Assembly: GCA_964450405.1 (NCBI GenBank)
Contig: CAYVCQ010000016.1
Span: 1 to 64,000 of the forward strand
Direction: 5' to 3'
Source of the DNA: WRGT01 sp964450405
GTDB lineage: Bacteria > Spirochaetota > UBA4802 > UBA5550
DNA length: 64,000 nucleotides
The position numbers and the translations under genes were made by a program. Numbering within the stretch: position 1 is the stretch's first letter; every line of letters starts with the position of its first letter. Shown piece by piece: positions 10,401 through 18,234 of this stretch. The notes beneath the pieces are model-generated. The model worked only from the letters and a program-made list of their open reading frames with translations. It did not search any database and was not told the DNA's origin.

Positions 10401-10697
10401 ATTGATCTAAATACCAGGGGAACAGCTCTTGGATGGTTTAAAAGCATAAAACTTGAAGAGAAAGAAATTCAGCTAAAACCAGGTGACAGATTATTGCTTT
10501 ATACAGATGGCATAACTGAGTGTATGGATACAAACCAGGTTGAATTTGGAGATGAAAGATTTAAAAATTACATCAAATCAAATATTGATCTTTCACCGGA
10601 AAAGTTTACACAAAACTTACTATATAACTTGAGGGAATTAACGGGATCAGAATCCTTTGATGATGATTTATGTTTAATTGTTTTTGATGTGATGTGA
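7413..10697 (+). CDS. 7TMR-DISM hybrid histidine kinase with receiver and PP2C (SpoIIE/RsbU) phosphatase
   Basis: A 1094-residue signalling fusion. Order: signal peptide (1-25, ending VMA), extracytoplasmic 7TMR-DISMED2-like ligand domain (about 30-170), seven-helix 7TMR-DISM membrane domain (about 185-390), coiled coil, HisKA with phosphoacceptor His in SHEIRTP (about residue 451), HATPase with N box NLFSNALKF, DTGVGIP and GTGIGLAL (to about 675), a receiver starting at VVEDNPDM (about 726) with Asp in SDVMMP (about 772), and a C-terminal PP2C phosphatase (about 870-1094) with VGGDFYDY, DVSGHGLPGAF, YTDGITE and DDDLCL. The phosphatase is of the RsbU type that dephosphorylates anti-sigma antagonists, so kinase and receiver probably gate it. 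No STAS or anti-sigma gene is adjacent. The target is unknown. Confidence 0.93.
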   Translation: MKIYFKLFLIILFMISLLFPKHVMAVEQVVFNDNVNSISLGHYLEIFEDKTGKLNIYDVQKPEIEKLFYHSKWDVSNFGFTKSTYWIKFSINNKSENTNDLFIEHRYPPIDKITLFYKNNNELIIKQSGDSILSEKKEIKNRNAIFKIEQKAKSIQTYYIQFVTTSSMNLDMVVWKPIPFIEHTDFEQGFLGLYYGIIIVMILYNFFIFISLKDISYIFYVLYLLFYLLFQASLNGLGYKIIPNIFLLRFNNSMPLILFFSLIFSLLFARSFLNTKNNFANINKYFNFLLVVNIIGIPFSFVFPYYYNIQFVTIMGAITSFSLLICGIIILKHGYRPARYYVIAWMFFCSAVPLQAAKAFSFLPVTFFIVWSQQIFSALESILLSLALADRINNLKQEKEFAQSEALRFQKDATESLENKVEERTHELADANVKLQELDKLKSNFFANISHEIRTPLTLILSPVESVLQGDYGENIDKMFFENLHRNAIRLLKLINNLLDFSKIEAGRMNLKIQEIDAVLYLKNYISSVHSAAESKEISLNFSSLSNETVLFVDIEKFDKIIMNLFSNALKFTDKGGSIKIVFKDDEKNCFIEFTDTGVGIPSDKLESIFDRFSQADTGSTRKYEGTGIGLALAKEFVELHDGFIIAKSKYIEDSKSDHGTTFTVTIPKGKEHFQNKENIQFVENNKVEESILDYRFSGMSEITELKNETEIVEFKSVLNRSQITILVVEDNPDMRSFLNFLLKDLYNVHLAVNGEEGLKFAHKIKPDLIVSDVMMPIMNGYEMTKKIKEDDEIKRIPVILLTARAEISNKIEGLEYGADDYLTKPFNSKELLTRIKTHLKTYKYEKIIVERNQVMEDELETARLLQQKLLPDMIPEISGYNSHVTYIPMDKVGGDFYDYKENGNIIELFIADVSGHGLPGAFLSMIAKMTLESITTRISTTSVLYLINDVICKSTVKNNYITTFYCMIDKHTNIMRYCNAGHFPPLIYRKKSDEFIDLNTRGTALGWFKSIKLEEKEIQLKPGDRLLLYTDGITECMDTNQVEFGDERFKNYIKSNIDLSPEKFTQNLLYNLRELTGSESFDDDLCLIVFDVM

Positions 10698-10891
10698 TCT
10701 ATTTTTGTAAAATATATGGAAGCTCAACCAAGCTTGTGGCATGCTGAAGAATTATACAGGTTTCGATAAATAACTCTGTCCAGCCAAAACAACAAAGCCG
10801 CAAAAAAATTATTATGTATCCGAATTTTAATATTGCAATTATCCGCATGAATTTTAAAACCTGACAACTTCATTTTAAAAAGGAAAATACT

Positions 10892-11701
10892 ATGAGTCAA
10901 TACATCATTTCAGTTATACTAGGAATTGTCGAAGGGATTACCGAATTTCTCCCCATATCTTCCACCGGACACCTGATAATTGTAAACAAGTTCGTCGATT
11001 TCACAGGAGACTTTGCTACAATGTTCGATGTTGTCATACAACTCGGCGCAATACTTTCCGTTGTAATCGTTTTCTGGGACAAACTGTTTCCTTTTAAAAA
11101 AGGGAGATCTGCAGAAGAGGTTAAGATTGTTTTCAGTGTATGGTTTAAAGTCTGTGTGGGTGTAATCCCGGCACTGGTTATCGGGGCACTCATGGGTTCT
11201 ACTATAAAAAAATATCTCTTCAATCCCGTAACCGTGTCCATTGCGCTTGTTATCGGGGGAATTATCCTTATCTATATTGAAAGAAAAAAGAGAGTAAGTA
11301 TAATTAACTCAATTTCGGAACTTCCCTACAAGACCGCTTTTTTTATTGGGATGATACAGTGCCTGGGGATGGTCCCCGGCACATCTCGTTCAGCAGCAAC
11401 GATTATCGGAGCGATGCTCCTTGGGCTTTCCAGAGTATCAGCGGCGGAATTCTCATTTTTTCTGGCAATACCAACAATGACAGCCGCGTCGGCATATTCC
11501 ATAATGAAGCTTGGACGAATGCTTACGCCTGACGAGATGAAGATTGCCGCTCTCGGGTTTCTTGTGTCATTTCTTGTTGCATGGCTCGTTATAAAGATTT
11601 TTATAAAATACATAACCAGTAACGATTTCAAGCCATTCGGATATTATAGAATTATACTTGGAGTCACAATACTACTTTATTATTTTGTAGCTTTTAAATA
11701 A
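10892..11701 (+). CDS. uppP: Undecaprenyl-diphosphatase
   Basis: Recycles the lipid carrier undecaprenyl diphosphate to the monophosphate for peptidoglycan and glycan export. It has 269 residues, the family's usual length, and about eight membrane helices. The signature blocks GIVEGITEFLPISSTGHLII (about 8-27) and PGTSRSAATIIGAML (about 162-176) hold the conserved Glu, Ser, His and Arg active-site residues. An AAGGA precedes the ATG. Transcribed alone, and convergent with the formyltransferase-like gene. Confidence 0.96.
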   Translation: MSQYIISVILGIVEGITEFLPISSTGHLIIVNKFVDFTGDFATMFDVVIQLGAILSVVIVFWDKLFPFKKGRSAEEVKIVFSVWFKVCVGVIPALVIGALMGSTIKKYLFNPVTVSIALVIGGIILIYIERKKRVSIINSISELPYKTAFFIGMIQCLGMVPGTSRSAATIIGAMLLGLSRVSAAEFSFFLAIPTMTAASAYSIMKLGRMLTPDEMKIAALGFLVSFLVAWLVIKIFIKYITSNDFKPFGYYRIILGVTILLYYFVAFK

Positions 11702-11760
11702 CTAACTGAAGAAGAGTTAAGTAGAAACACTTTTACCCGTACAAATAAAATATTTGATAA

Positions 11761-11859
11761 ATCAATCATCTCATGTTCACTGCATATAATTGCATGCACA
11801 AGAATGGATGCAATTATATGCCTGTTACAGGCATACCTTAAGATTTTGAGATGATTGAT
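11761..11859. repeat. Nested double inverted repeat between convergent genes
   Basis: An outer pair of 13-base arms (ATCAATCATCTCA 11761-11773 with 11847-11859) encloses an inner pair of 14-base arms (GCATATAATTGCAT 11782-11795 with 11808-11821), all perfect. A third small hairpin (GCCTG/CAGGC, 11820-11832) overlaps the inner arm. There is no T-tract, so a conventional intrinsic terminator is unlikely, although the site lies between the uppP and formyltransferase-like gene ends. Confidence 0.85.
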
Positions 11860-11920
11860 ATCTGAAAACTAATTCCATTTTTTAGTAAAATTATTTTCAT
11901 AAAATAATTCTGATAAAATC

Positions 11921-12652
11921 TTATTTTTTCACCTTCTTCCTGTATGCTTTAATATCCGCTTCCTCAGGCAGAGTTCTGAAGCTGCTTTCTATTCCCTCAT
12001 TGCATAATTTTGCAGGAATGTTTTTTTCGATATGTTCCATTGCATTAAGCAAATAACGATCACAATTATCAGCTAATTCGTCGCTCAGTGATTGTATTGT
12101 ATTGCCCGTTGTATTCCCCAATCTTTCCTGATAAACAATTGTGCCGGCATCAATCTTTTCAACAATTTCATGAACAGTTATTCCGGGAATTTCATCATTA
12201 AGGCATGTCCAGAAAAAAGGAAGTATTCCCTTGTTCCCGGGTAGAATACTGCCATGTAAATTATAAAATTTTACTTTATCAAAACTCAGCGTTTGTTTTC
12301 TATAGATTTCAGGAGTCATGGAAAGAACACATGTACTCTGCCTGTCTTTTAAAATCTGATAAAATGTTTCATTATTAACTCCAGGGGAATATGCCAGATG
12401 AAAATTGTATTTCTTCGCGAGTTTTTTATAAGACCATACCGGTCCTGTAATATAACGATAAAGAATGCGAAGCATATACACCGGACCGAAAAGTCTGGAG
12501 GCTATTCTTATATATTCCTTCCCTATTTTCAGACTGCCGATACCTGGAACGACAATCAGAGTATCTATTTTTGATTCTCCTTTTTTGAAAAGCCTATCCA
12601 GAATGGGCAGATAAATCATGGGATCTTTTGTGATGACGAATGTAAATTTCAT
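11921..12652 (-). CDS. Formyltransferase-like protein (FMT/PurN fold)
   Basis: 243 residues with the core of the formyl-transferase N-terminal fold that uses 10-formyl-tetrahydrofolate. The active-site-like stretch NLHGSILPGNKGI (about 132-144) and GITVHEIVEKIDAGTIV carry the Asn, His and Asp positions used in Met-tRNA formyltransferase and GAR transformylase. The usual FMT C-terminal tRNA-binding domain is absent, so it is not housekeeping Fmt. AGGAGAATAGGA precedes the ATG. It lies 3' of the NRPS gene on the same strand, so formylation of an amino or amine group in that pathway is the natural guess; this is inference. A sugar-amine formyltransferase is an alternative. Confidence 0.75.
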   Translation of the reverse strand: MKFTFVITKDPMIYLPILDRLFKKGESKIDTLIVVPGIGSLKIGKEYIRIASRLFGPVYMLRILYRYITGPVWSYKKLAKKYNFHLAYSPGVNNETFYQILKDRQSTCVLSMTPEIYRKQTLSFDKVKFYNLHGSILPGNKGILPFFWTCLNDEIPGITVHEIVEKIDAGTIVYQERLGNTTGNTIQSLSDELADNCDRYLLNAMEHIEKNIPAKLCNEGIESSFRTLPEEADIKAYRKKVKK

Positions 12653-12879
12653 ATTTTTCCTATTCTCCTGTTAATATATTTTGATACTCTTAAGCAGGTT
12701 CCATAATTTTACTAATTTTAGAACTTACTTGTGAATTATAATCCGCTGCCAAAAACATCGGGATTGACGACTACTCAAAACAGTTGATAATTTTATTATC
12801 CCGCGCGCCGATGGAGCTGGAGAAATAAACTTTATCACTGTAATTAGAAGTTACTCTGTTTTTAATATACCTGTGCAAT

Positions 12880-15800
12880 TCAGGACTTCTGCAGCATATT
12901 AACTATATCAGCAAAATCCGGATTTTCATACAGAATCCGGGCCTGCAGTTTGCATTGAAAATCCTTGTTTATCTTTTCAATCAGAGTAATGGCAAGTATT
13001 GAATTGCCCCCCATGTCGAAAAAATTGCTATTACGATTAGGCGGAAAACCGAGAACTGCTTCCCATAAATCCGCCAGTTTTTTTTCCACTTCAGACCATG
13101 TATCACATGACTCAACCCTGTCAGTAATAAAAACAGCAGGGTCAGGCAGATTTAACCGATCTACTTTACCGCTTGAGTTTAAAGGTAATCTGACAATTTT
13201 TACAAATACTGAAGGTACCATATAACCGGGAAGTTTTTTTCTTAATATCGACCGGATTTCCTTATTCTGGTCATAGTCATCCACCTCTCTGGCTGAATAG
13301 TAGGCAACCAGAGTGATCTGTGCATCTGACTGATTTGAAGAGATTTTTTTCCCGACAACTACAGCTTCGTCCACCCATGGGATCGTCAGAAGGTGATGTT
13401 CGATTTCACCTGTTTCAATCCGCACTCCTCCAATTTTAATCTGATTGTCCTTGCGCCCTAGAAACACCAGATTACCTCCCGGTAATTGACGCACAATATC
13501 ACCGGTTCGATATGCCCTGTATCTGCTTTCCTTTTGAAATGGGTGCTCTATAAAATATTCCGCTGTCAAATCCGCCCTGCCGAAATAACCTGGACCAATC
13601 GCTATACCTGAGATAATTAGTTCCCCCGGAGTTCCCGGTTCTACCGGATTCATGTTTTCATCAACAATAAAAGTTTCAACGTTTGCGATCGGTTTCCCGA
13701 TTGGTACACTCTCTCCATCAAACTCCTGCCGGCAATCGAAAGTAGTTACCTCAATTGCCGCCTCGGCAGGTCCGTATAAATTGTATACCGATACATCGGG
13801 GAAACGGCTTCGCAGCTTTTTATAAAGATGCATGGAAAATTCTTCTCCACCCACAAGCGCTAATCTTAAAGTGGTTTTTTCATCTTCACCCATTTCATCA
13901 AGCATGATATTAAGTACTGACGGTACCGAAAATATAAAAGTTACTCCATGTTTCCGGATCTCTTCCAACAGATAACCTGTGCTTTTATGTCCATCCGGTC
14001 TGGCTATAACAATTCTAGCTCCGCTCTGCAATGCCAGAAAAATTTCCAGAATCGATGCATCAAAGTTAAAAGGGGTCTTCTGCAAAGTAGCATCATCAGA
14101 ATTCAATCCGTAAGTATCCTGCATCCATAAATAATTATTTGTCAGTGCAGCGTGAGTGTTCATTGCACCCTTTGGCTGACCTGTTGAACCTGAAGTATAT
14201 ATCATGTAGCAGAGATCCCCCGATACAATTGGCATATTCAGATTCTGATCGGAGCACCGGGCAATTTCGGCTGCTAAATCATCAATGTTCAGAACCTGCA
14301 GATCCCCGGAAACAGGAACAGTTTGGGAATCACGTATAATAATAAAAGCAGGCTTGCTGTCTGTAAGCATATATTCAAGACGATCATATGGTATTGATAT
14401 ATCAAGAGGTACATAAACGCCCCCGGCTTTCATAATCGCAAGAATTGAGATAATGGCATCAAAAGACCGCTCCATCAAGACACAGACAAAATCCCCTTTT
14501 TTCATCCCGCGGGAAAGAAGTAAATGAGCAATTTTATTAGCCCTGATATTTACATCTAAATATGTCAGCGTATCCTCTCCGTAAATAAGACATGTTCCTT
14601 CGGAATTAATTAATACCTGGCCTTCAAAAAGTTCATGCAGACCTAAATGGGCATTTTTATAAATAACAGGCTCCAACGGTTTTGACGGAACAACCGGGAT
14701 TTTATTAATATCAGAGTCTGGCACTTCTCTTACATCCTTCATAATCAGATGATCAAGCCCTGATAAAGTTATGATCTTTTCCAAAGTTTCACCGGGCGAT
14801 GAAAAAAGCGTCTTCCCTTTGACAAGAATAATCTCTGTCTTTGTATCACTCTCTGTAATCGCCAGCGAAAGAGGCGCTATCGGCATAATACATGGTACAA
14901 AAACAACAGAATCAGCCTGGAAACCAGGAATGCTGTAGTTCTTAAAATTCTTCCTTCCCACATGGGACACCACTGCAGACAGCAGATATTTTCCTTTTCT
15001 TATTTGAGAATTCCAAAGATTTCCTGAAATCCGTGCAAGCATGTTCATGGATAATCCTTTATAAATAACATTATTTCTGCTGCGTGCTAAATATCGTTTC
15101 TCCTGAAGTTTTGTCAGCAGTTGAGATAACAACTGAGACCATGTCTGATTCTTTTCAAGATTCAGAAAAACCGGAAAGCTCAAGTTAGCAGTACTCTCTC
15201 TGCCATCTCCTTCAATATCCTGCCGGAAATCTACAGGAACCAGAATTGTTCCCCGATCACTCTCATTTTTAATCAGCAGATTTTTTATACCAATGCTTAG
15301 TTTTGCCACAACAGCTGGAACAGTTCCTTTCAAAGTCAGCCTGGCATAATCAAAATCAAAATTGTCCGCTGAATCAGAATCAGTGCCGCAAACCGGTCCG
15401 GTGCATCGGGGAATGAAGGGTTCTTCTTTTCTGATATGTGCACGTTTAAGTTTCATAAATGCATCATCATTCATGGTGGAATCTGCCCATGGAATATTCT
15501 CATGACGCATAGCAGAGAAAACAGCCTGAATCCAGAAATCTAAACCATATCCATCCATAATACTATGAAGAGAACGGAAATTCAGCAATGTACGGTTATC
15601 CTTTTTAGCGTACTCAACTTCAACAGTATGCCCCAGTTCAGGGTTGAAACCTTCATGCATATGCACAAACTGACTCAGATGCTTTCCTGTATCAGGATAT
15701 TCTTTTAAACAGATTACCTTCGGCAGTTCACCGTCACCTATCCAATTGTTTTTATAAAGTCTTAGAGCTGTTCCCGGAAATTGTCTGCTAACCCTTGCCA

Positions 15801-15933
15801 GCGCATTTTTCAGATCCTCAGGATCTACAGAACCTTCACCCTCTATGATGACCTGTATTACAACATCAGAAAAAACATGCTTCCCTGCAAGATATAATCT
15901 TTCAATGCCGGTTACAGGACGTTTGAAAACCAT
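12880..15933 (-). CDS. Single-module non-ribosomal peptide synthetase (C-A-T)
   Basis: A one-module NRPS of about 1017 residues. The start at 15933 is chosen because GGAG lies eight bases upstream and the condensation-like sequence begins there; the frame runs on upstream to 16041. Domains: condensation-like (about 1-430; HSIMDG fits HxxxDG), adenylation (about 440-940; YTSGSTGQPKG, FDASILEIF, YGPAEAA, YRTGDI, SSGKVDR), and a carrier domain (about 950-1015) with FDMGGNSI holding the phosphopantetheine serine. The Asp in FDASILEIF is the one that anchors an alpha-amino group, so an amino acid substrate is likely. There is no thioesterase, reductase, MbtH or phosphopantetheinyl transferase nearby. 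Together with the formyltransferase-like gene it may form a minimal pathway. Product unknown. Confidence 0.9.
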   Translation of the reverse strand: MVFKRPVTGIERLYLAGKHVFSDVVIQVIIEGEGSVDPEDLKNALARVSRQFPGTALRLYKNNWIGDGELPKVICLKEYPDTGKHLSQFVHMHEGFNPELGHTVEVEYAKKDNRTLLNFRSLHSIMDGYGLDFWIQAVFSAMRHENIPWADSTMNDDAFMKLKRAHIRKEEPFIPRCTGPVCGTDSDSADNFDFDYARLTLKGTVPAVVAKLSIGIKNLLIKNESDRGTILVPVDFRQDIEGDGRESTANLSFPVFLNLEKNQTWSQLLSQLLTKLQEKRYLARSRNNVIYKGLSMNMLARISGNLWNSQIRKGKYLLSAVVSHVGRKNFKNYSIPGFQADSVVFVPCIMPIAPLSLAITESDTKTEIILVKGKTLFSSPGETLEKIITLSGLDHLIMKDVREVPDSDINKIPVVPSKPLEPVIYKNAHLGLHELFEGQVLINSEGTCLIYGEDTLTYLDVNIRANKIAHLLLSRGMKKGDFVCVLMERSFDAIISILAIMKAGGVYVPLDISIPYDRLEYMLTDSKPAFIIIRDSQTVPVSGDLQVLNIDDLAAEIARCSDQNLNMPIVSGDLCYMIYTSGSTGQPKGAMNTHAALTNNYLWMQDTYGLNSDDATLQKTPFNFDASILEIFLALQSGARIVIARPDGHKSTGYLLEEIRKHGVTFIFSVPSVLNIMLDEMGEDEKTTLRLALVGGEEFSMHLYKKLRSRFPDVSVYNLYGPAEAAIEVTTFDCRQEFDGESVPIGKPIANVETFIVDENMNPVEPGTPGELIISGIAIGPGYFGRADLTAEYFIEHPFQKESRYRAYRTGDIVRQLPGGNLVFLGRKDNQIKIGGVRIETGEIEHHLLTIPWVDEAVVVGKKISSNQSDAQITLVAYYSAREVDDYDQNKEIRSILRKKLPGYMVPSVFVKIVRLPLNSSGKVDRLNLPDPAVFITDRVESCDTWSEVEKKLADLWEAVLGFPPNRNSNFFDMGGNSILAITLIEKINKDFQCKLQARILYENPDFADIVNMLQKS

Positions 15934-16464
15934 ATATTTTTCTCCGTTTTCAAATATTAATAAACTAAAAATCCGATTTAATTTAATCACACTTAATAAA
16001 TCTTTGAACAACACGCGGCAGCTTTTAGAGTTTTCCGTCAATGAGTATTTTATTTATTCTTTCATTACTATGCACAGAAGATTTGTATGACTGTTGCGGT
16101 ACCTTTTTTTCTGGCGCTTTGTGTGGGCTTTTTCTTGGGGATGCTCGAGGATATAACAAAAAAAGGCTTTGATAATATTTTTTCAATACACTCTTTTAAT
16201 ATAAATTTTAGGCCGTCGCCCTTCGCCATTTTCTATTTAATTTTATTTTTTATGTTTTATAGACTTATACTCTTTTTTACTTTTTGTGTCACTGCTCAGT
16301 GCCGGGCTGCTTCGGACTCCGCTTTCGCTCCGGCCCTGAAGGGCTAAATCCTGCGCATCCCTGACGCGATAGTCTTAAAAGTTTATCTTTTGTTTTTGTA
16401 TATTTTCGTTACCTTAATTTTTTTTATTCTTTTTAACTTTATATTTTTTAAATTTAACATGCAA

Positions 16465-16484
16465 GGGGGGCAGCCGCGCCCCCC
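16465..16484. repeat. Perfect GC hairpin
   Basis: GGGGGGC (16465-16471) pairs with GCCCCCC (16478-16484) across a six-base loop. A five-bp AAGCC/GGCTT hairpin follows at 16509-16523. Confidence 0.85.
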
Positions 16485-16546
16485 TTCGCGAACCCTGCGT
16501 CTCCTCCAAAGCCGGAGGGGCTTAATCTGCAGTAATCTCAAAATTT

Positions 16547-16586
16547 GCCGTGACGCCGCAAAGTGCAGAGTCACACGGCTGCGGCG
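16547..16586. ncRNA. Interleaved GC stems (possible pseudoknot or alternative hairpins)
   Basis: GCCGTG (16547-16552) can pair with CACGGC (16574-16579), and CGCCGC (16554-16559) with GCGGCG (16581-16586). The order A-B-A'-B' means the stems either exclude one another or form a pseudoknot. The one-base spacers make a standard H-type geometry strained. RNA identity is not established. Confidence 0.3.
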
Positions 16587-16752
16587 ATACTTCTTGTTAT
16601 TACAGATTTTATTTTATTTTTTATGATTTCAAGTGGTACGGTTTTGCTCTGTATATGAATAAACTGTTTATACCTGTTTCACTATTTTTAAGAAATATTC
16701 ATCTCGTGTTGTGGTTGTTTATTTTTTGTTTTCAATGAGCTTGTCGTGAACT

Positions 16753-16790
16753 TCAACAATGGATCTCCGCTTTCGTGGAGATGACATAGT
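16753..16790. repeat. Dispersed GGATC-type palindromic repeat, copy 1
   Basis: ACAATGGATCTCC followed by GGAGATGACA, with ATCTCC/GGAGAT arms. It resembles the ends of the copies at 57045-57139 and 62993-63056. Confidence 0.65.
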
Positions 16791-16908
16791 GGTTTAATTC
16801 TATACAAAATGGTTAAATTATAAAAAGAGTCAAAGTCCTTTCTCTCTAAATTTTTCTATCAATCTTTTTTAAAATTCAATTTTATAATATTTAATTTGCC
16901 TTGATTAT

Positions 16909-16930
16909 TAGTTAAATTAACTATTAACTA
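16909..16930. promoter_or_regulatory. Candidate operator upstream of the PfpI-like gene
   Basis: TAGTTAA-A-TTAACTA is a perfect 15-base palindrome (16909-16923), followed at once by a second direct half-site TTAACTA (16924-16930). It lies 40 bases before the ATG at 16970, where a repressor could act. Confidence 0.45.
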
Positions 16931-16969
16931 AACTTTTAAACGGGAAGCTATTTTTCCGGGGAGCTTTAT

Positions 16970-17713
16970 ATGATTCTTATGCCAATTCCTGACTTTGATT
17001 TTGATCCAAGTGAAACAGCTATCCCATGGAAAATATTGAAGGAAAATAAAAGAGAAATTGTTTTTGCCACTCCTTCGGGTAAATCCGGAAAAGCTGACCA
17101 CCGGATGTTAACCGGGAAGGGGCTTGGTATCTGGAAAAATGTTTTAATGGCAGGCAAAGATGCCCTAAACTATTATTCAATGATGTTGCAGGATACAAGA
17201 TTTAATAATCCGATCAAATTCAATGACATAAATCCATCAGATTATTCGGGACTAATTTTACCCGGAGGACACGCTCCTGGTATGAAGAGTTATCTCGAGT
17301 CGGAAATATTGCAGAGTATTATTGTAAGTTTTTTTAAAGAAACTAAGCCTGTAGGAGCAATTTGTCACGGTGTACTGCTGGCTGCCCGCAGTATTGATCC
17401 CGAAACCGGGAAATCTGTTTTATATAATTATAAAACTACATCTCTTTTGAAAACACAGGAACTAGCTGCATATTTTCTTACGGCTCTCTGGCTGAAAAAA
17501 TATTACAGAACATATCCACTTACAGTAGAGGAAGAGGTTAAATCATTTTTAATTGATAAAAAAAATTTTTTAAAAGGGAATGCCGGCCTGATGAGGGACA
17601 CTATGAAGAATACAAAACATAGTTTTTCCGTTCTGGATAAAAATTATTTATCTTCACGATGGCCCGGAGACGCGCACCATTTTTCTTTTGAATTCTTAAA
17701 GCTGCTGAAATGA
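16970..17713 (+). CDS. DJ-1/PfpI family protein
   Basis: 247 residues with the glutamine-amidotransferase-like DJ-1/PfpI fold. The nucleophile elbow AICHG (Cys about residue 131) and the LPGGHAPGM block (about 97-105) are diagnostic. Relatives include Hsp31-like holdases/glyoxalases and cysteine hydrolases. Which activity applies cannot be told from sequence. A GGGGAG Shine-Dalgarno precedes the ATG. No signal peptide, so cytosolic. A palindromic operator candidate sits just upstream. The GNAT gene follows 62 bases downstream and may be co-transcribed. Confidence 0.88.
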   Translation: MILMPIPDFDFDPSETAIPWKILKENKREIVFATPSGKSGKADHRMLTGKGLGIWKNVLMAGKDALNYYSMMLQDTRFNNPIKFNDINPSDYSGLILPGGHAPGMKSYLESEILQSIIVSFFKETKPVGAICHGVLLAARSIDPETGKSVLYNYKTTSLLKTQELAAYFLTALWLKKYYRTYPLTVEEEVKSFLIDKKNFLKGNAGLMRDTMKNTKHSFSVLDKNYLSSRWPGDAHHFSFEFLKLLK

Positions 17714-17775
17714 ATTTTTATGTTATCATTCAATACGCCGGGAAATGAGAATAGATTAAATAAAGAAAACTATAA

Positions 17776-18234
17776 ATGAAAATAAGAAAATATCAAATAA
17801 CCGATTTTGATCAGATGATAAATCTTCATCGAGAAGTTTTAATAAAAGAAAATGTGTATCGTGGTGCAGGCGTATGGGAAGATGACCTGCTGGATATTGT
17901 AGAACATTATTTTAATAACAATGGTGACTTTATTGTTGGTTTAGAAAATAATAAAATTATTGCAATGGGAGCGATCCGTAAAATTAATACCGGTACTGCA
18001 GAAATCGTGCGAATGAGGGTTCACCCCGATTATCAGAAAAAAGGTTATGGTGATGAAATATTACTCTATCTTGAATCAATCGCTTTAAAAAATAACTACA
18101 AAGAACTGGTTCTGGAAACGGATGAACGATTAATAAATGCCATTAAACTTTATATTAAGAGAGGTTATACCTACTGGAAAGAAGAAATTTTAAATGACTA
18201 TAAATGTATATGGTATCGAAAAATTCTGACATGA
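17776..18234 (+). CDS. GNAT family N-acetyltransferase
   Basis: 152 residues forming one GNAT domain. Motif A is clear: IVRMRVHPDYQKKGYGDEIL (about 78-95), with the acetyl-CoA pyrophosphate-binding QKKGYG at 87-92. LYIKRGY (about 127-133) is the conserved motif B region. It transfers an acetyl group from acetyl-CoA to a small molecule or protein amine; the acceptor is unknown. The RBS is weak. It follows the PfpI-like gene in the same direction. Confidence 0.9.
   Translation: MKIRKYQITDFDQMINLHREVLIKENVYRGAGVWEDDLLDIVEHYFNNNGDFIVGLENNKIIAMGAIRKINTGTAEIVRMRVHPDYQKKGYGDEILLYLESIALKNNYKELVLETDERLINAIKLYIKRGYTYWKEEILNDYKCIWYRKILT

Larger units (their letters stand above)
16042..16969. other. 928-bp region with no convincing gene; GC-rich islands in T-rich DNA
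   Basis: No frame here has a good RBS and protein-like composition. Long T-rich stretches alternate with GC-rich blocks at 16290-16375 and 16460-16590, quite unlike the flanks, and a dispersed repeat copy lies at 16753-16790. The composition suggests an interspersed repeat or structured RNA rather than coding sequence. A frame at 16087-16347 and another on the minus strand at 16383-16574 are low-complexity by-products. Confidence 0.6.

Noticed and set aside
16087..16347. 86-codon frame rich in F, L and I in the gap upstream of the PfpI-like gene
   Set aside because: Composition follows the T-rich DNA and the end runs through a GC-rich island; better seen as repeat-derived.
16383..16574. Minus-strand 63-codon basic frame over the GC island
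   Set aside because: Arg/Lys-rich product of low complexity, no RBS; by-product of the GC and A-rich blocks.
16547..16586. Integron attC site
   Set aside because: The interleaved stems lack the RYYYAAC and GTTRRRY ends of attC and no integrase is nearby.
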